DNA of 64,000 nucleotides, from NCBI GenBank assembly GCA_028015205.1, contig CM051520.1, positions 66,224,694 through 66,288,693 on the forward strand, read 5' to 3'. A program made the translations under genes and the position numbers. Shown piece after piece: positions 12,795 to 24,900 of this stretch; within the stretch, counting starts at the first letter, position 1, and every line of letters begins with the position of its first letter. Below the pieces are notes generated by a model that was given only the letters and a program-made list of their open reading frames with translations, ran no database searches and was not told the origin of the DNA. This stretch comes from Mytilisepta virgata. Lineage: Eukaryota > Mollusca > Bivalvia > Mytilida > Mytilidae.

Positions 12795-13100
12795 TGGTCA
12801 TTTTGGTATTTTTCAATTCTCTGTTCAACCTTTTGGATTGTTGTTTTGGATTTCAACATTTTAGGCCTTGATCACAACTGATGAGACGTAAATCGACGAA
12901 ATGCGCAAATCCTGTATAACAAAACTATTTCAAAGAATTATTATATACAACGCCCAAATTTTACTGCGGCCGTGGTGGGGGGTGTTCTTAAATTGTTCGT
13001 TCAACTTCTAATGTTCACTAGTTCGTCAGTACTTTAGTTCGGGAGTTTGAAACCAGCTTTTGGCGAGGTGTGCTCGATTTTCACTGACAAGGATGGCTAG
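12795..13100 (+). repeat. 306-bp exact extra copy of part of the repeat
   Basis: Reading the two stretches side by side, 12795-13100 equals 11605-11910 at every base and in length, then both diverge abruptly. That implies a very recent local duplication. Confidence 0.85.
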
Positions 13101-13842
13101 AAAATACGCTTTTTTACCCCCCTTCCCATCACCCAGACCATAATAAAGGGAATTAAGAGAGAGAGTGAAAGACAAACTGGGACAAATTTCATTTATCCTA
13201 ATGAAATCTTACTTGTCTTTGTGAGAAAGTATTTTTATCTTGATAGTTGATAAAATGATCTACATACCTGCAGCAAGTCATTAATCTGGAAACATTTCCT
13301 TAATGGAAATTGTAAGGAGCGGAGTTGTGCTAAATGGTAATTCATTTTGAGCTATGAGTGTGCACATCATCAGCCGCCCCTAGTTTTGTCCTCTTCCGAT
13401 TTTCGGCACTTTTCCAAATACTTGTGAGACTTCACCAGTAAAATCTACCTCCGTGAGCACATGGAAATATTTGTGAGACCTCCCCGATTGACACATATGC
13501 GTACTACTTAATATAAAGGTGATGAAGATTGAAGGAATTTCCAAAGATCAGTGTATTCACGTTTGGCTGGTACGTTTTTTACTGGCTTCATCATGCCGCC
13601 ATTAAATGATGCCGAGTCAAAGTCTTATGAGCGTTTGCAAAGACGAAAGTTCTACCATCAGTCAAAGCGCCGTGAGGATAAGTGTTTTTACCGTTTTACT
13701 TAGTTGACGTAGAAAAACGTTTAAGAGGGCGGAAGGCGTAATTTGGGGGTCTGAAAATCGTAGTGATAACGCTAAAATCGTAGCGGTAAACAGATCCGAA
13801 CAATCTGTAACGGGAATTGATAACACAAAGCATGTACACGTA

Positions 13843-13937
13843 GTTCGGACAGACGGACAGACGGTCAGACGGACAGACGGACAGACAGACAGACTGAAAC
13901 CTATATACCCCCCAAAACTTCGTTTTCGGGGGGTATA
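13843..13937. repeat. GACA/GACG simple repeat with terminal hairpin
   Basis: A run of GACAGACG units is followed by a near-perfect hairpin at 13904-13937 (TATACCCCCC ... GGGGGGTATA around AAAACTTCG). This is probably the end of a non-autonomous mobile element whose other end I cannot place. Confidence 0.6.
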
Positions 13938-15569
13938 ATAATCTTATATACTGTTAGGAAGTAAATCCAACGGGAAAACTGATTAGGCGCATATATATTC
14001 TCTCTATATATTTCTACTCTATTCTTTTTGAATATTAGACCTATATAGATATCCTCTGGGTAATTTTTAACATTACGATAGGATAATAATATAGACATTT
14101 TAATTTCTACTCGTCTGTCCGAATGCACTGTTATACCAATCATGGACAAATAAAACATAAGATATGATTTGAGCTTTTAATAAGTAAATTGTTGCCATAC
14201 TTTGATGTTATTCATATATATTTGCATATTAATTTCGAATGCAATAAATACATTTTCTGAATATATATTCAACACACTTGATCTAAATTCCACACTACGT
14301 CGAAAAATTGAAATTTACATTCTTTGGCACTGACAAGTAAATTAAATTTCACAGATGGAAATTGAGATATGACCATCAAACAATTTAAAGTACAAAGGTT
14401 TTAAATGTCATTTGCATAAATGGCCTTCCGTACATTTGTCATACAAAACGTACAAGTACATTATTAGTGAAATAGACTATAAGTAAGTAAATTCAGAACT
14501 AGAACATATAGTGTGAAGCTGTATCGTCCACTAAAGAACATATTGTTTCAAAGAAAAAAAAATAAAAGTTATCTTATTAAAAGAAGAATTGCTAATGATT
14601 GACAGGTACATGTAAATATAATAAAAATACATTTTTAATTTTACAAATCTGAAACAAGAATTTTTTTTGACTGCTTTGTTATACTTCTGAAACACTCTAT
14701 AAACTAACCATGGTTCATCGGACAGATTTTTCTTGAAGACCATAATTTTTCTGAAGTATGAATTGAAAAATACATGTACAAATGTACATGTATTTCCAAC
14801 TGAAATTGCAAGACGTTTCATAAGACCAGCTGGTGAATGCAGAAATAGCCTAGCTTCTATATGTGCTTCATTATATTGACATACATGTATTGTTTTGCTT
14901 GGCCAAGTAGCTCCAGAGTTGTGTTTTTTCACTAACAAGAAACACGTATTGACTATCACAGTTATTGTAGTTTTCCGATAAAACCAACTGAGCGAGCTCC
15001 AAAGTTTTAAATTGATTTGCAAAAGATATCCAAGAATAATTTATGCCAATTTACATACAAATTTCAACAGCTAAATATTTAGTCTAACCTAGTTCTTCGT
15101 TACATATCCATTATATCACATCTGGTATGTATTTGGAAGCCATTTGTGACGTGTAACAACTAAAAACACACATGAGGCGCATTATCGAATAACACACAAT
15201 GCGACAAACATCAATAATCAAAGGGTGCTTCAACCTGGACATACAATATGTCAAATAGGTTTGAAGGAAACTTAAACTTCGACGTATGATAATTTTTCAT
15301 GTTAAAAGGGCTAGAGGAAATAATACATGTATCTTCAACACCATAACTGATTTTTTTTTATGAAAAAAAACATGCACATCAAGCACAAGGATATTTAACA
15401 CAACTTTCACATAGCAAGAATTAGAACAAAGCAGCACCAATAACTAAACCACTAGTTATGTGAACTGTCTCTCAAACAAGAAAAATCACATACACGCAAA
15501 GTGTATGAAACTGTTTACACTTCAACATCGAGGTCGGAAAGAATGGAAAATGATTCTGGGACATATGTT
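13938..15569. other. Between the repeat cluster and the gene B polyadenylation signals
   Basis: AT-rich and without exon-like content. A 163-codon open frame lies on the minus strand at 14531-15022; its Lys/Phe/Tyr/Ile-rich composition fits a chance frame in downstream flank or extended 3' UTR. Confidence 0.5.
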
Positions 15570-15580
15570 TTTATTTTATT
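15570..15580 (-). terminator. Probable polyadenylation signals of gene B
   Basis: Two overlapping AATAAA hexamers on the minus strand lie about 250 nt past the gene B stop codon. They are the first tandem signals seen there, but the area is AT-rich, so chance occurrence is possible. Confidence 0.4.
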
Positions 15581-15830
15581 TTTTTAATTTTTAAATTTTT
15601 CAAATTAAAAAAAAAACTAAAAAGATGTGTATGCCCATCATGATAAAAACATCAAACAAATAAGGCAAGCAATTGCGTATAAATATTCGCGAAGCATTGT
15701 AATAAATATTATAAAACCTTGTTACGATAAGCTTAGTCATGAGAACTTATACTCTGTATTTAGTACTGTCCTAAAAGTAAAAAATATTAGCACCTTGTTC
15801 ATTGCATCAAAACATCCAAAAAATGAGAAT

Positions 15831-15964
15831 TTATGATATCGATTTTGATCTTTTCCTTCTACCCATGCAGCAACAAATAATGCTGCAGACTAAAAATATC
15901 AGAACTAAACCACCGAGAACTGTTCCTATTACTATATAATGTTCTTCGAGCGAGAGACCTTCAC
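15831..15964 (-). CDS. Gene B exon 8: transmembrane helix, basic tail and stop
   Basis: 134 nt, entered in phase 1 after TTTTTGCAG and ending in TAA at 15833-15831. It encodes EGLSLEEHY, a 24-residue hydrophobic helix (IVIGTVLGGLVLIFLVC, then SIICCC), the stop-transfer residues MGRRKR and a four-residue end. The cysteines at the inner face could be palmitoylated (inference). The tail is only about 10 residues, so signalling would need a partner. Confidence 0.85.
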
Positions 15965-18900
15965 CTGCAAAAAGAAAGAATGTAAACATATAAGGACATA
16001 CAAAAAGAATCTGTCTGTAGTCGTAAACGTATCTTTTTTTAATATTCTTTCATTTTATTTGGTAAAAGTATTCATTTTTGGGTCCTTGGGTTCTGTTTCT
16101 TCTTAGCTTTCTTTGTTTTCAGAAACACAAAATGTGTTTTCTCATACCGTATTTTAAGAGTTTCTGATACTCAGATAACATATGTCCAGTTGTCATGCAT
16201 TTGCACGCTCATCTCTTTGGTACAACATGTATATACCAAATACCATATGCATAACATGTTTAGGCATCGAAGATTTTTTCAACTGCACCGATTTAATCTA
16301 CATGAACATGTATTTTGTTTTTAGTGATTAATTAAATGACAAAACCAGCAAAATTAGCAAATACATACAAGATATGTAATTGGCAAAACAAATCACATGC
16401 AAGATGTAAATAAGCTGTATGGTTATGCAATTTCATTTGAAAAATATAAAAATTATATAAATATATTAAGTGCCTGATATCATAACGTAAGATTATCTTA
16501 AGACAGCTTTGAAGGTGTCAGAAGACAGTCTTAAGATGGCCTTACATTTGATTATAAGACATATATTAGAACAGTTCAACACAGCAGATCGGATTTTAGA
16601 TGTTTTTTGCTTTCTGAACTCTTGGTTACGAGCGTGTACAAAATGTAAATACAGAAATGCACATTGTACACAACAATTGTAGTATTTCAACTTAGTTGAA
16701 CCACTAATACTGAAGAAAGGCTTTATTCGGTGTTGTTTGTTTTTGATAAATTTATTAATCCTTTTCATGAAGTATCACGGAGATGTTTTGAGTGATTTGT
16801 CAAAATTATGTAATTGTATGGAGCTCTGTTGGTGACATTGATCTACTGTCTTTTCAAGCATTTCATGTATTTAATTCAAATATTTGTCAATAACATTCTA
16901 AAATACAAACTGTTGCCATCTCTTTGTGGAATATCTGGTGGAGTAGTTACCTCATCTGAATTATGAAATTTAAAAAATAGGTATTAAACAAATGATAATG
17001 AGTCAATTTTATTGAGACTTAATGAAAACGGATTTAATTTGGGTGTTTTCTGTTCTGCACTTACTTTTTTATACAGGATCACTGTTTGGTATGAACTGTA
17101 AATTTTTCGTAATTGTATACAGCTGTTTTGAGGACATATATTCTTGTCAGACTAATATGCGCAATTGATTATTTATCAAATATTTTGTCTTTTAACACGT
17201 TCAATATTAATGTATTTATTTATAAAAAATATTTTAAAGATACAAACCGCTGCCATCTCCTTGTTGAGTAGGTGGTGCATTAGTTAACTCATCTGAATAA
17301 GACAAATTTTAAAATAATGGATAACGAAACAAATATATTAATTTCTTAAAATAAATGTGCAAATTTGTAGAAGAAAACCGTGTACATGTACAACAATTTA
17401 AATCCATATTGATAGCAGTGCAAAATCTAGGATAAGGGCACTTTTAAGTTCCTCAATAGAATTTGTACTTGTTCATTGTATCTTATAAGTTTTGTGGAAT
17501 TCCTTTTGAATTTTATATTTAAAAAGTGTTTTAAAATTATTTTCTGTGAACTTGTGATCATTTTGTTTGAAAATAACAACATTGTGATAAAAAGTAACAA
17601 CAGTGTTGTGAAATTCGACAACATTGTCATTAAATGTAATCTCCCAACAAAGAAATTGACAAAGTCAATGTGAGAAAATCAACTGAGAATGTTGGGGATT
17701 AACATAAAGATCTTTGATCCTAAAATAAACTTTGCATGGTTTATTTTTAACTCGGGGTAAGTTTTGTCCTTAACATTAAATTTGCATCAAAATCATCACT
17801 TGGATGAAACAAATGTCGGGTTGCGGGTATAACTGTCGTCTCCGACAGTACTCTAGTTAAAACGTTAATTTTAAATAATTTATTTTGAATTTGGTTGTTA
17901 ATGGTTGAGCAGGTTACATTATATCGTATAATCTACTTTGGGTACTGTGACGTCACAGTCCGCGATTTAAATATTCCTGGGTAAAATAAGTTATTCAAAT
18001 GAAAACTGGAATATTTTAGATCAGAATTTTTTTGAAAATTTCTGAAAGGTCATACATGTACTTATATAATCTACCTTGGTCAGTTTACACATAAACATAA
18101 ACCTTTTCGGAACTTATAACGTAATGAATAATACATTACAATACTATTTATTTGTATCATATGATAGGGCAAATAGAGACTATCGCCTGACTGCTCTTTT
18201 CCCCAATGTACATTTAAAAAATAATAATCTTTTTTGTGGTAATTTGTGACACATGTGACTCGATTTAAAACAATAACTGACAAATTACTAGTTAACTGAT
18301 ATTAATAAAACACATGTTTCTTTTACATTCTTCTGTTTGGTCTTTGTAACTCATCGTCTTACCTTTATCGCAAGCTTCCGAACACGGAGAACACAATGTG
18401 ATATTAGACGGCAAACTGCTTGATGTTCCTGTAAAGATTATATAGAAACAATAGTACTTGGATGTAACGGTTACATGTGTCAAAACGAGGCAGACTGTCG
18501 CATACATGCATAATAAAAACTAGACTACCCTCTCTTGATTTTGCTTTTGGCTGACAATGAAGGTCTAACTGTGATTTTAAGATGAAGAACAACAATAACG
18601 ACTATAACGTATAACATGTTCACGTGCACATAGCCACTGATCGAATACTTCTGCACTTTTAAGGTATCGGAGTATAAATGTCCGCGTGAATTCCCAAATG
18701 TTCCACACAACGTAATGACAAAACGCAATATACGTAACTTATGTTCATAAGCGCTGCATCCAAACAACGAAGTGCGTTTCTACTTGAGAAATAAATATAT
18801 TTAAAATTCCTGCTTTAAAATGTTCAATTTGGTTAAAGTCATTTTCGGTCAAAAAGAATTATTTTAATGAATGTTTCCAATTTTTGAACAAGTTATACGA

Positions 18901-21900
18901 TATAACCTTGTTTGGGTCAGTTTACATATAATAAACCGCGAATTATGAATGCCGTAAACTTACCCAAACCAGGTTAATGAAGTATAACGTGGTCAAAAAT
19001 TGCAAACATTCCTTATAATTTAATTTCCAAACAGAAGTACACCGATTCCTCGATTCAAGCATGGGACTATTTGAATTGACGGTAGCGGATTAATCTATTG
19101 GTGACTCGCAAGACCAAACCAGATTATACAATATAACCAATGTTGCTCTATGCTGTTCATCCAATCAAAATTCAGTTTTCAAGTCAAAATAAATTGTTCA
19201 GCCAATCAAAATTCAGTTTTCAAGTCAAAATAAATTATTTTACGGTGATGATCTATTATGGTTCGGATACCTTAAATAGAATTAAATATTATCTTATATG
19301 ATTTAATGGTGTGTCATCAATCGATGTTTAGTAAATATTGAATAAGAGGTCAAAATCTATTCATCTCTAAGGGATGATCATCTCACGGAATCTTCCATTT
19401 AGTTTAACGCTTAAATAACTTAAATATTTTTTTCACCTACCGACTTTTTGTAGTGTGCTGTATTCAGTGTCACTTATCTCTGAAGTGTAGTCGCAGAATG
19501 TTTCACATACAGGGTCTGTATCTGAATGAGTCGTATCACCTCCAGGACTGTACATTCTCTGTACAGGAAACACATTGCTTTCTTTATCTAATAACAATGT
19601 TTAAGATTCTCTTATGCTGAATATGCAAGTGTGACTAAAGGTATTACCAGACTAGTAGGGTGTCTATTTGAAACATGTAACGGACGAAGGAGGTCAACGC
19701 CTCGAAGTCAAGCAATCGATATCAGTTAGAAAGAGTCCATACTTAGAAACCGGTTTTTCATGTGTCAGGTGAGAAAGTTTCCACATAATTTACATAAAAT
19801 TATATTTCTGCATTACTTTAGCTGATACACATGTACACCCGTACATTCAAATGTAATTAAACAACAAAATGGATAACGAGAAAGGTCAACAATCAATCAC
19901 CGATACCCAACAGACAGAATCCCGGAAAAAAAATAACATAAAAAAGCACAAACACAAACAAACACAACAGAGAGTCAGGATAGTCTGACTTGATGCAGTC
20001 ACTGAACAGTGGCAGCGTTAAACCGGTTTTATGGATACCCAAATCTCCCCTTATCTATCCTGACACTCTGGTGTATAAAACATACTATAAACCAGTACAG
20101 TGTGATTAACAACAAAATGACCGCTTGCTAAAACTGTAAGTATATCACCCTTTTCTGCACCAACCCGTGAAACTACATAATGAGTCGTTTTATATATGAT
20201 TTTTTTTAATTCTCGAGCGCAGTTAAAAGTTATCATACTTTTTCATTTCATGTTATATGATTGTTGAATTGTTTGCTAGAAAAAAGTATATTCTTTTTTG
20301 TGTGTCCGTAGAAGGTTTTTAACTGTATGTAAGGAATCGGGGGATGGGTGGGGTGGGGTGATGGTGCCATTTGTCCTTCGAAAACGGAACCTGTTCAGCA
20401 CAAGCAATTACGAACAACAGACCCTGTTCAAAACAGACAATTACCAAAACCATGTCTTGTTCTGCTAGATAATTACAAAAAGCATGTCCTATCCTAAATC
20501 ATATCTAAACATAAGGACGAGACATGTAACTAAAAATTGTAAATAATTACAAATTCGGAAAATGAAACATATTTCATTGAATATAATTTTCTTCTGTATT
20601 TTAAGGAAACTATAAAAGTACATTGTGTACTGTAGTGATCACCGCCCCTATTACCATCTTGCAAGTAATTTGGACAGTTACCAATTGGAAAAAAATCTTT
20701 TTGTCCATCTATGGATAGTATTCAGACATTCTATTAAGAAATTGAACGGGTAAATCCAATGTAAAAATTATTAAAATTTATGTCACAAGCTAAAATTCGC
20801 AATTACAAATTGAACACAAGTTTTGCCATTCGAATTCTAAATCCTTATTGCACATTCACATACAATATATGAAAATAATGATATGAAAAAATAAAATACA
20901 TAAATTGGAAAATGATTTAATTAATTAAGTTCAAAATCTAAAATTCATTATTTTTAAAATCTGATTTGTCCCAAGTTTTGAAAATCTGCATTCTAAATCT
21001 TATTGCGCATCTACAGATGGTATGCAACCGTTTATAAGAAATAAAAAATTTTTAATTGATGTCATTCTTAGCACAGACGGACTGATAAAATTGAAATTTT
21101 CCTGAACTTTCTTCGAAAGTTCGTTGGTTAAATATACGCGGGGTATATGGTATCAAGAAATGATGATCTTGTTATAGATAACTATGCAGAAAAAAATTAC
21201 CCTGTTGTGGACACAAAAGATATGAGAATAAGACTGCGGTACACTGATACTTTTGAGATTATTGGGATATGTCATCCATCACCGGGAATCCATAAGCATT
21301 ATTCCTCCTATATTTCACAGTCCCTCTATATATAATCATTTGAAGGTTATTAGTACCTATAAAGATTTTAGTTCGGTGCATATATTTTGGCTTCTGTTGA
21401 AGGGATTAATGAGTTCTCGGTTTAATCCTTGTTAATTGCATGACTCTGACATCACCATGTCTCTATGTAATATAGATAGTTTTGGAATAATAAAACCCCA
21501 AGGCTGTGCTAACATCAGCTTTATAAATATCGAAACAGTTTGTTTGGTTCTTTTTTTATCGATATTTTGGGTGCAGGACAAATCTCCCCACACCAACTGC
21601 TCACAAACTCGGCTCATCAGTGAAAGTCATAGAACTTTACATACTCGCCTCAACTGTGAAATAATAATGACAAACTCGCATTTAGCCATTGAAGACGTGA
21701 TTAATGATAGTTAGTAATTGGATAAAATCAATAGAACTTTAGATTACTTTATATAAATCATAAGCTGTCAAAACAATTAAGGTTAATGATTGTACAAATG
21801 TATTTTTAAAAGATTATAGAAACTGTATTTGTGCAAGCAAAACTGCACTAATAAGATGGTACAAAGGAACGAAGAAGCCAGGCTTTGTCGCTATTTTCCG

Positions 21901-24900
21901 GAAAAGGGTTCAGACAATTTATCCGAAATTTTTGTCAGCTTTGTGGACAAGCTTCGCAAAAGCTATTAAAGAGGACTGCATCTGAAGTCATGTATTCACA
22001 ATGTCTTCGGTGTACCTTTGTGTTGCTTGTGAGGCCCATGTTCGACCCAGACAGGATGCTTTGCAATGTCATTATTGTGATAAGTGACAATACCAAACAT
22101 GCAATTCTGGTGAGTCCTTTCTTTTTGCCTATTAAATTTATACAGCTAGGATAAGAAAATCTAAAAAAAATATCTTTTCATATTAAAATCATGTTGTCTT
22201 GTACTTATGATATGTTTTAGTGCTCATGTACCCATTTGTTTTTTGTTAGTTTTATTTGTTGTTTTTTGTTAATGATGAAGATGATGACTATGATAATCAA
22301 TAAAAAGTTATAATACAGATTTTGTATTTTAATTGACTAAATGTGAGTCGGAAATGGAGGCTAGTTTGAATTCGTTTGAATTCGTCTATTATATTTGATT
22401 TCGAAAGTGGGGTGAGTTGTCCGGATAGCCTAAGTGGGGCGAGTTTGTAACTATGACATTCACAGTTGGGCCCAGTTGAAAACTATGATAATCACAGTTG
22501 GAGCGAGTATCACAGCTGGGCGAGTTTATAACTATGCAATTCACAGTTGGAGCGAAGAACTCCGGAGCGAATATGAACTGATTTACAAAGTTGGGGCGAG
22601 TTTTTGAGAACTAGATGCGAGTTGGAGTAATGCGCGTTGTCTGGCATTTGATATATTTTATGCCCTTGTAATCGCATTTGACCATATCGTGCAAGAATAT
22701 TTGGCAATGATATTTAATAAAATCGTCAATTTATGGCATTCAAGTGTTTAATTCTAACTCGCTGAAAAAGTTTAGTTAATATGATCGGTACCTCTTCATT
22801 TAAAGTTATACTAGAAGGAACCCGCGATTCTCGCGGGAGAGGTCAGGGAGTCAGTATTGGATAGGTAAAAAAGTGGAGAGAAGCTGGTCTGTTAACAGGA
22901 TTGTTGCTGCAGGGTTAGAAAAGGGTTGTGAAGAGGGAGATTGCAAATATAAACCTACATCAAAGATAGTAAAGTTTTAATTTTATGCGACAATCCCAGC
23001 GGCTGAGAGGGATACTATGCCCGTATACGAGATATTGCTATTTACTGATAACCTATGCATTGTTTCTCTCAATAATAGAATTGTATCGTGAATTGCCACC
23101 GGTGTGCATTTAATTGTAATTTACGTTCACCTATACTATTGTTGGAAAAGCAATGTAATGGGTACCAGAAAAGAGTAATATATAAATCTGGTGTAAGGGG
23201 ATACACAGTGGTGTCGGTCTTAATGTTTTTTCTTCAACAATTTTGTGTCTATATGTCTTGTTTGTTTCCTAAACATTGAATTTTCCCTTGAACTTTTGTC
23301 TTTGAGTTGTTATTGGACATCCATTTCAGTCTGAGTGAGAATGGGGCTGGGTATTTTTTTCGCACCAGAGTATTCATTTTTGCAGAGCTGAAAATTGATA
23401 CTCTTTAAATTTTAAGACATATTTATTTGCAGTGGAAAATTTTTTTTGGGTAAAGGTCATATTACTTTGTTGTCTGATAGTACTGACGTTTGCTAATTTC
23501 ATGGTCAGTAAATTTATTTGAAAAACTGCCGTTCTTCAGGATAAAATGGTCATCCTCTTTATTGAGGAGGCGATTGGTCCTTTTTTAAAACTTTTGTACG
23601 GATATTTAAAGAAGAAATGAGTGTGACCTAAGTCAACATCTCTGAAAGTGATAACTAAATGTAATAGTTTATCCTTAGGCTGATTTTTGGAACTATGTCC
23701 AGTACACGATGTTGTGTCGATATCGTCCACATCGCCGATATAGTTCACATCGTTGTATAGTCTTCATTACATGTCAACATCATCGACATCGCCGACATCG
23801 CGATGTTGACAACATTGTAACGACATCGTTCACATCGATATATAGTCTTCATAACATGTTTACATCGTCGACATCGCAATGTTGACAATATCGTGTCGAC
23901 ATCGACGACATCGCGTCAGCATCGATGACATCGCGATGTTGTCAACATTGTGTCGACATCGTTCACATCGTTGTATAGTCTTCATTACATATATACATCG
24001 TCGACATCGCCGACATCGCAATGTTGGCAATATCGTGTCGACATCGACGATATCGCGATGTTAAAACATCGCGCCAGCATCGATGACATCGCGATGTTGT
24101 CAACATTGTGTCGACATCGTTGTATAGTCTTCATTACATGTATACATCGTCGACATCGCCGACATCGCAATGTTGACAATATCGTGTCGACATCGACGAC
24201 ATCGCGATGTTAACAACATCGCGTCAGCATCGATGACATCGCGATGTTGTCAACATTGTGTCGACATCGTTCACATCGTTGTATAGTCTTCATTACATGT
24301 ATACATCGTCGACATCGCCGACATCGCGATGTTGTCAACATTGTGTCGACATAGCTGTATAGTCTTCATGACAACATAGTGTCGGCATCGTTCACATCAA
24401 TATACAGTATTTATTGCATGTCAAAATCTTCGACATTGACGACATCAAGATGTGGTAGTGGACATCGTCCAAATCGATATATAGTCGTATAACCAGAGGT
24501 AGCGATATGTAGACGTTCCTGTACAATGCCTTTTAAATTGTATGGAAGGATTTTCATTGCAAGTAAATAACTGAAAACTGATTAAGAACATCCAACCTAA
24601 TTTGTCAGAGTATCTTGATTTCATTTCGAAACTGTACATTAAACTCATGTGTTGACATGAAACGATTTTAGTTATTCTCTCAACATTGTAAATGCATCGT
24701 TAGACAAGAAAACGATTATTATTAAGTGGCAACTAATCACAATGAAATTAATGATAATGCCCGAAACACGGATTCCATAAGAATAAATTTGAGCGCTTCA
24801 ATGGAGTAAGCAGTTAACGTTTCCTAGCTAGAAACGTGTCATGTTCCTCATCGTAAAGCATATTTATGGATGGCTTTACAACCGTTCATTTGCATTGTAA

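Noticed and set aside
14531..15022. 163-codon open frame on the minus strand
   Set aside because: It lies downstream of the gene B stop and polyadenylation signals, has low-complexity Lys/Phe/Tyr/Ile-rich composition and no recognisable domain, and is most likely chance.
16493..16768. 91-codon minus-strand frame
   Set aside because: It lies within intron 7 of gene B, has no usable splice borders in phase and has the composition of AT-rich intron DNA.
23879..24213. Open frames on both strands with RHRRHR- and STSTTSRC-type repeats
   Set aside because: Translation of satellite array 1; simultaneous openness in several frames shows it is not coding.
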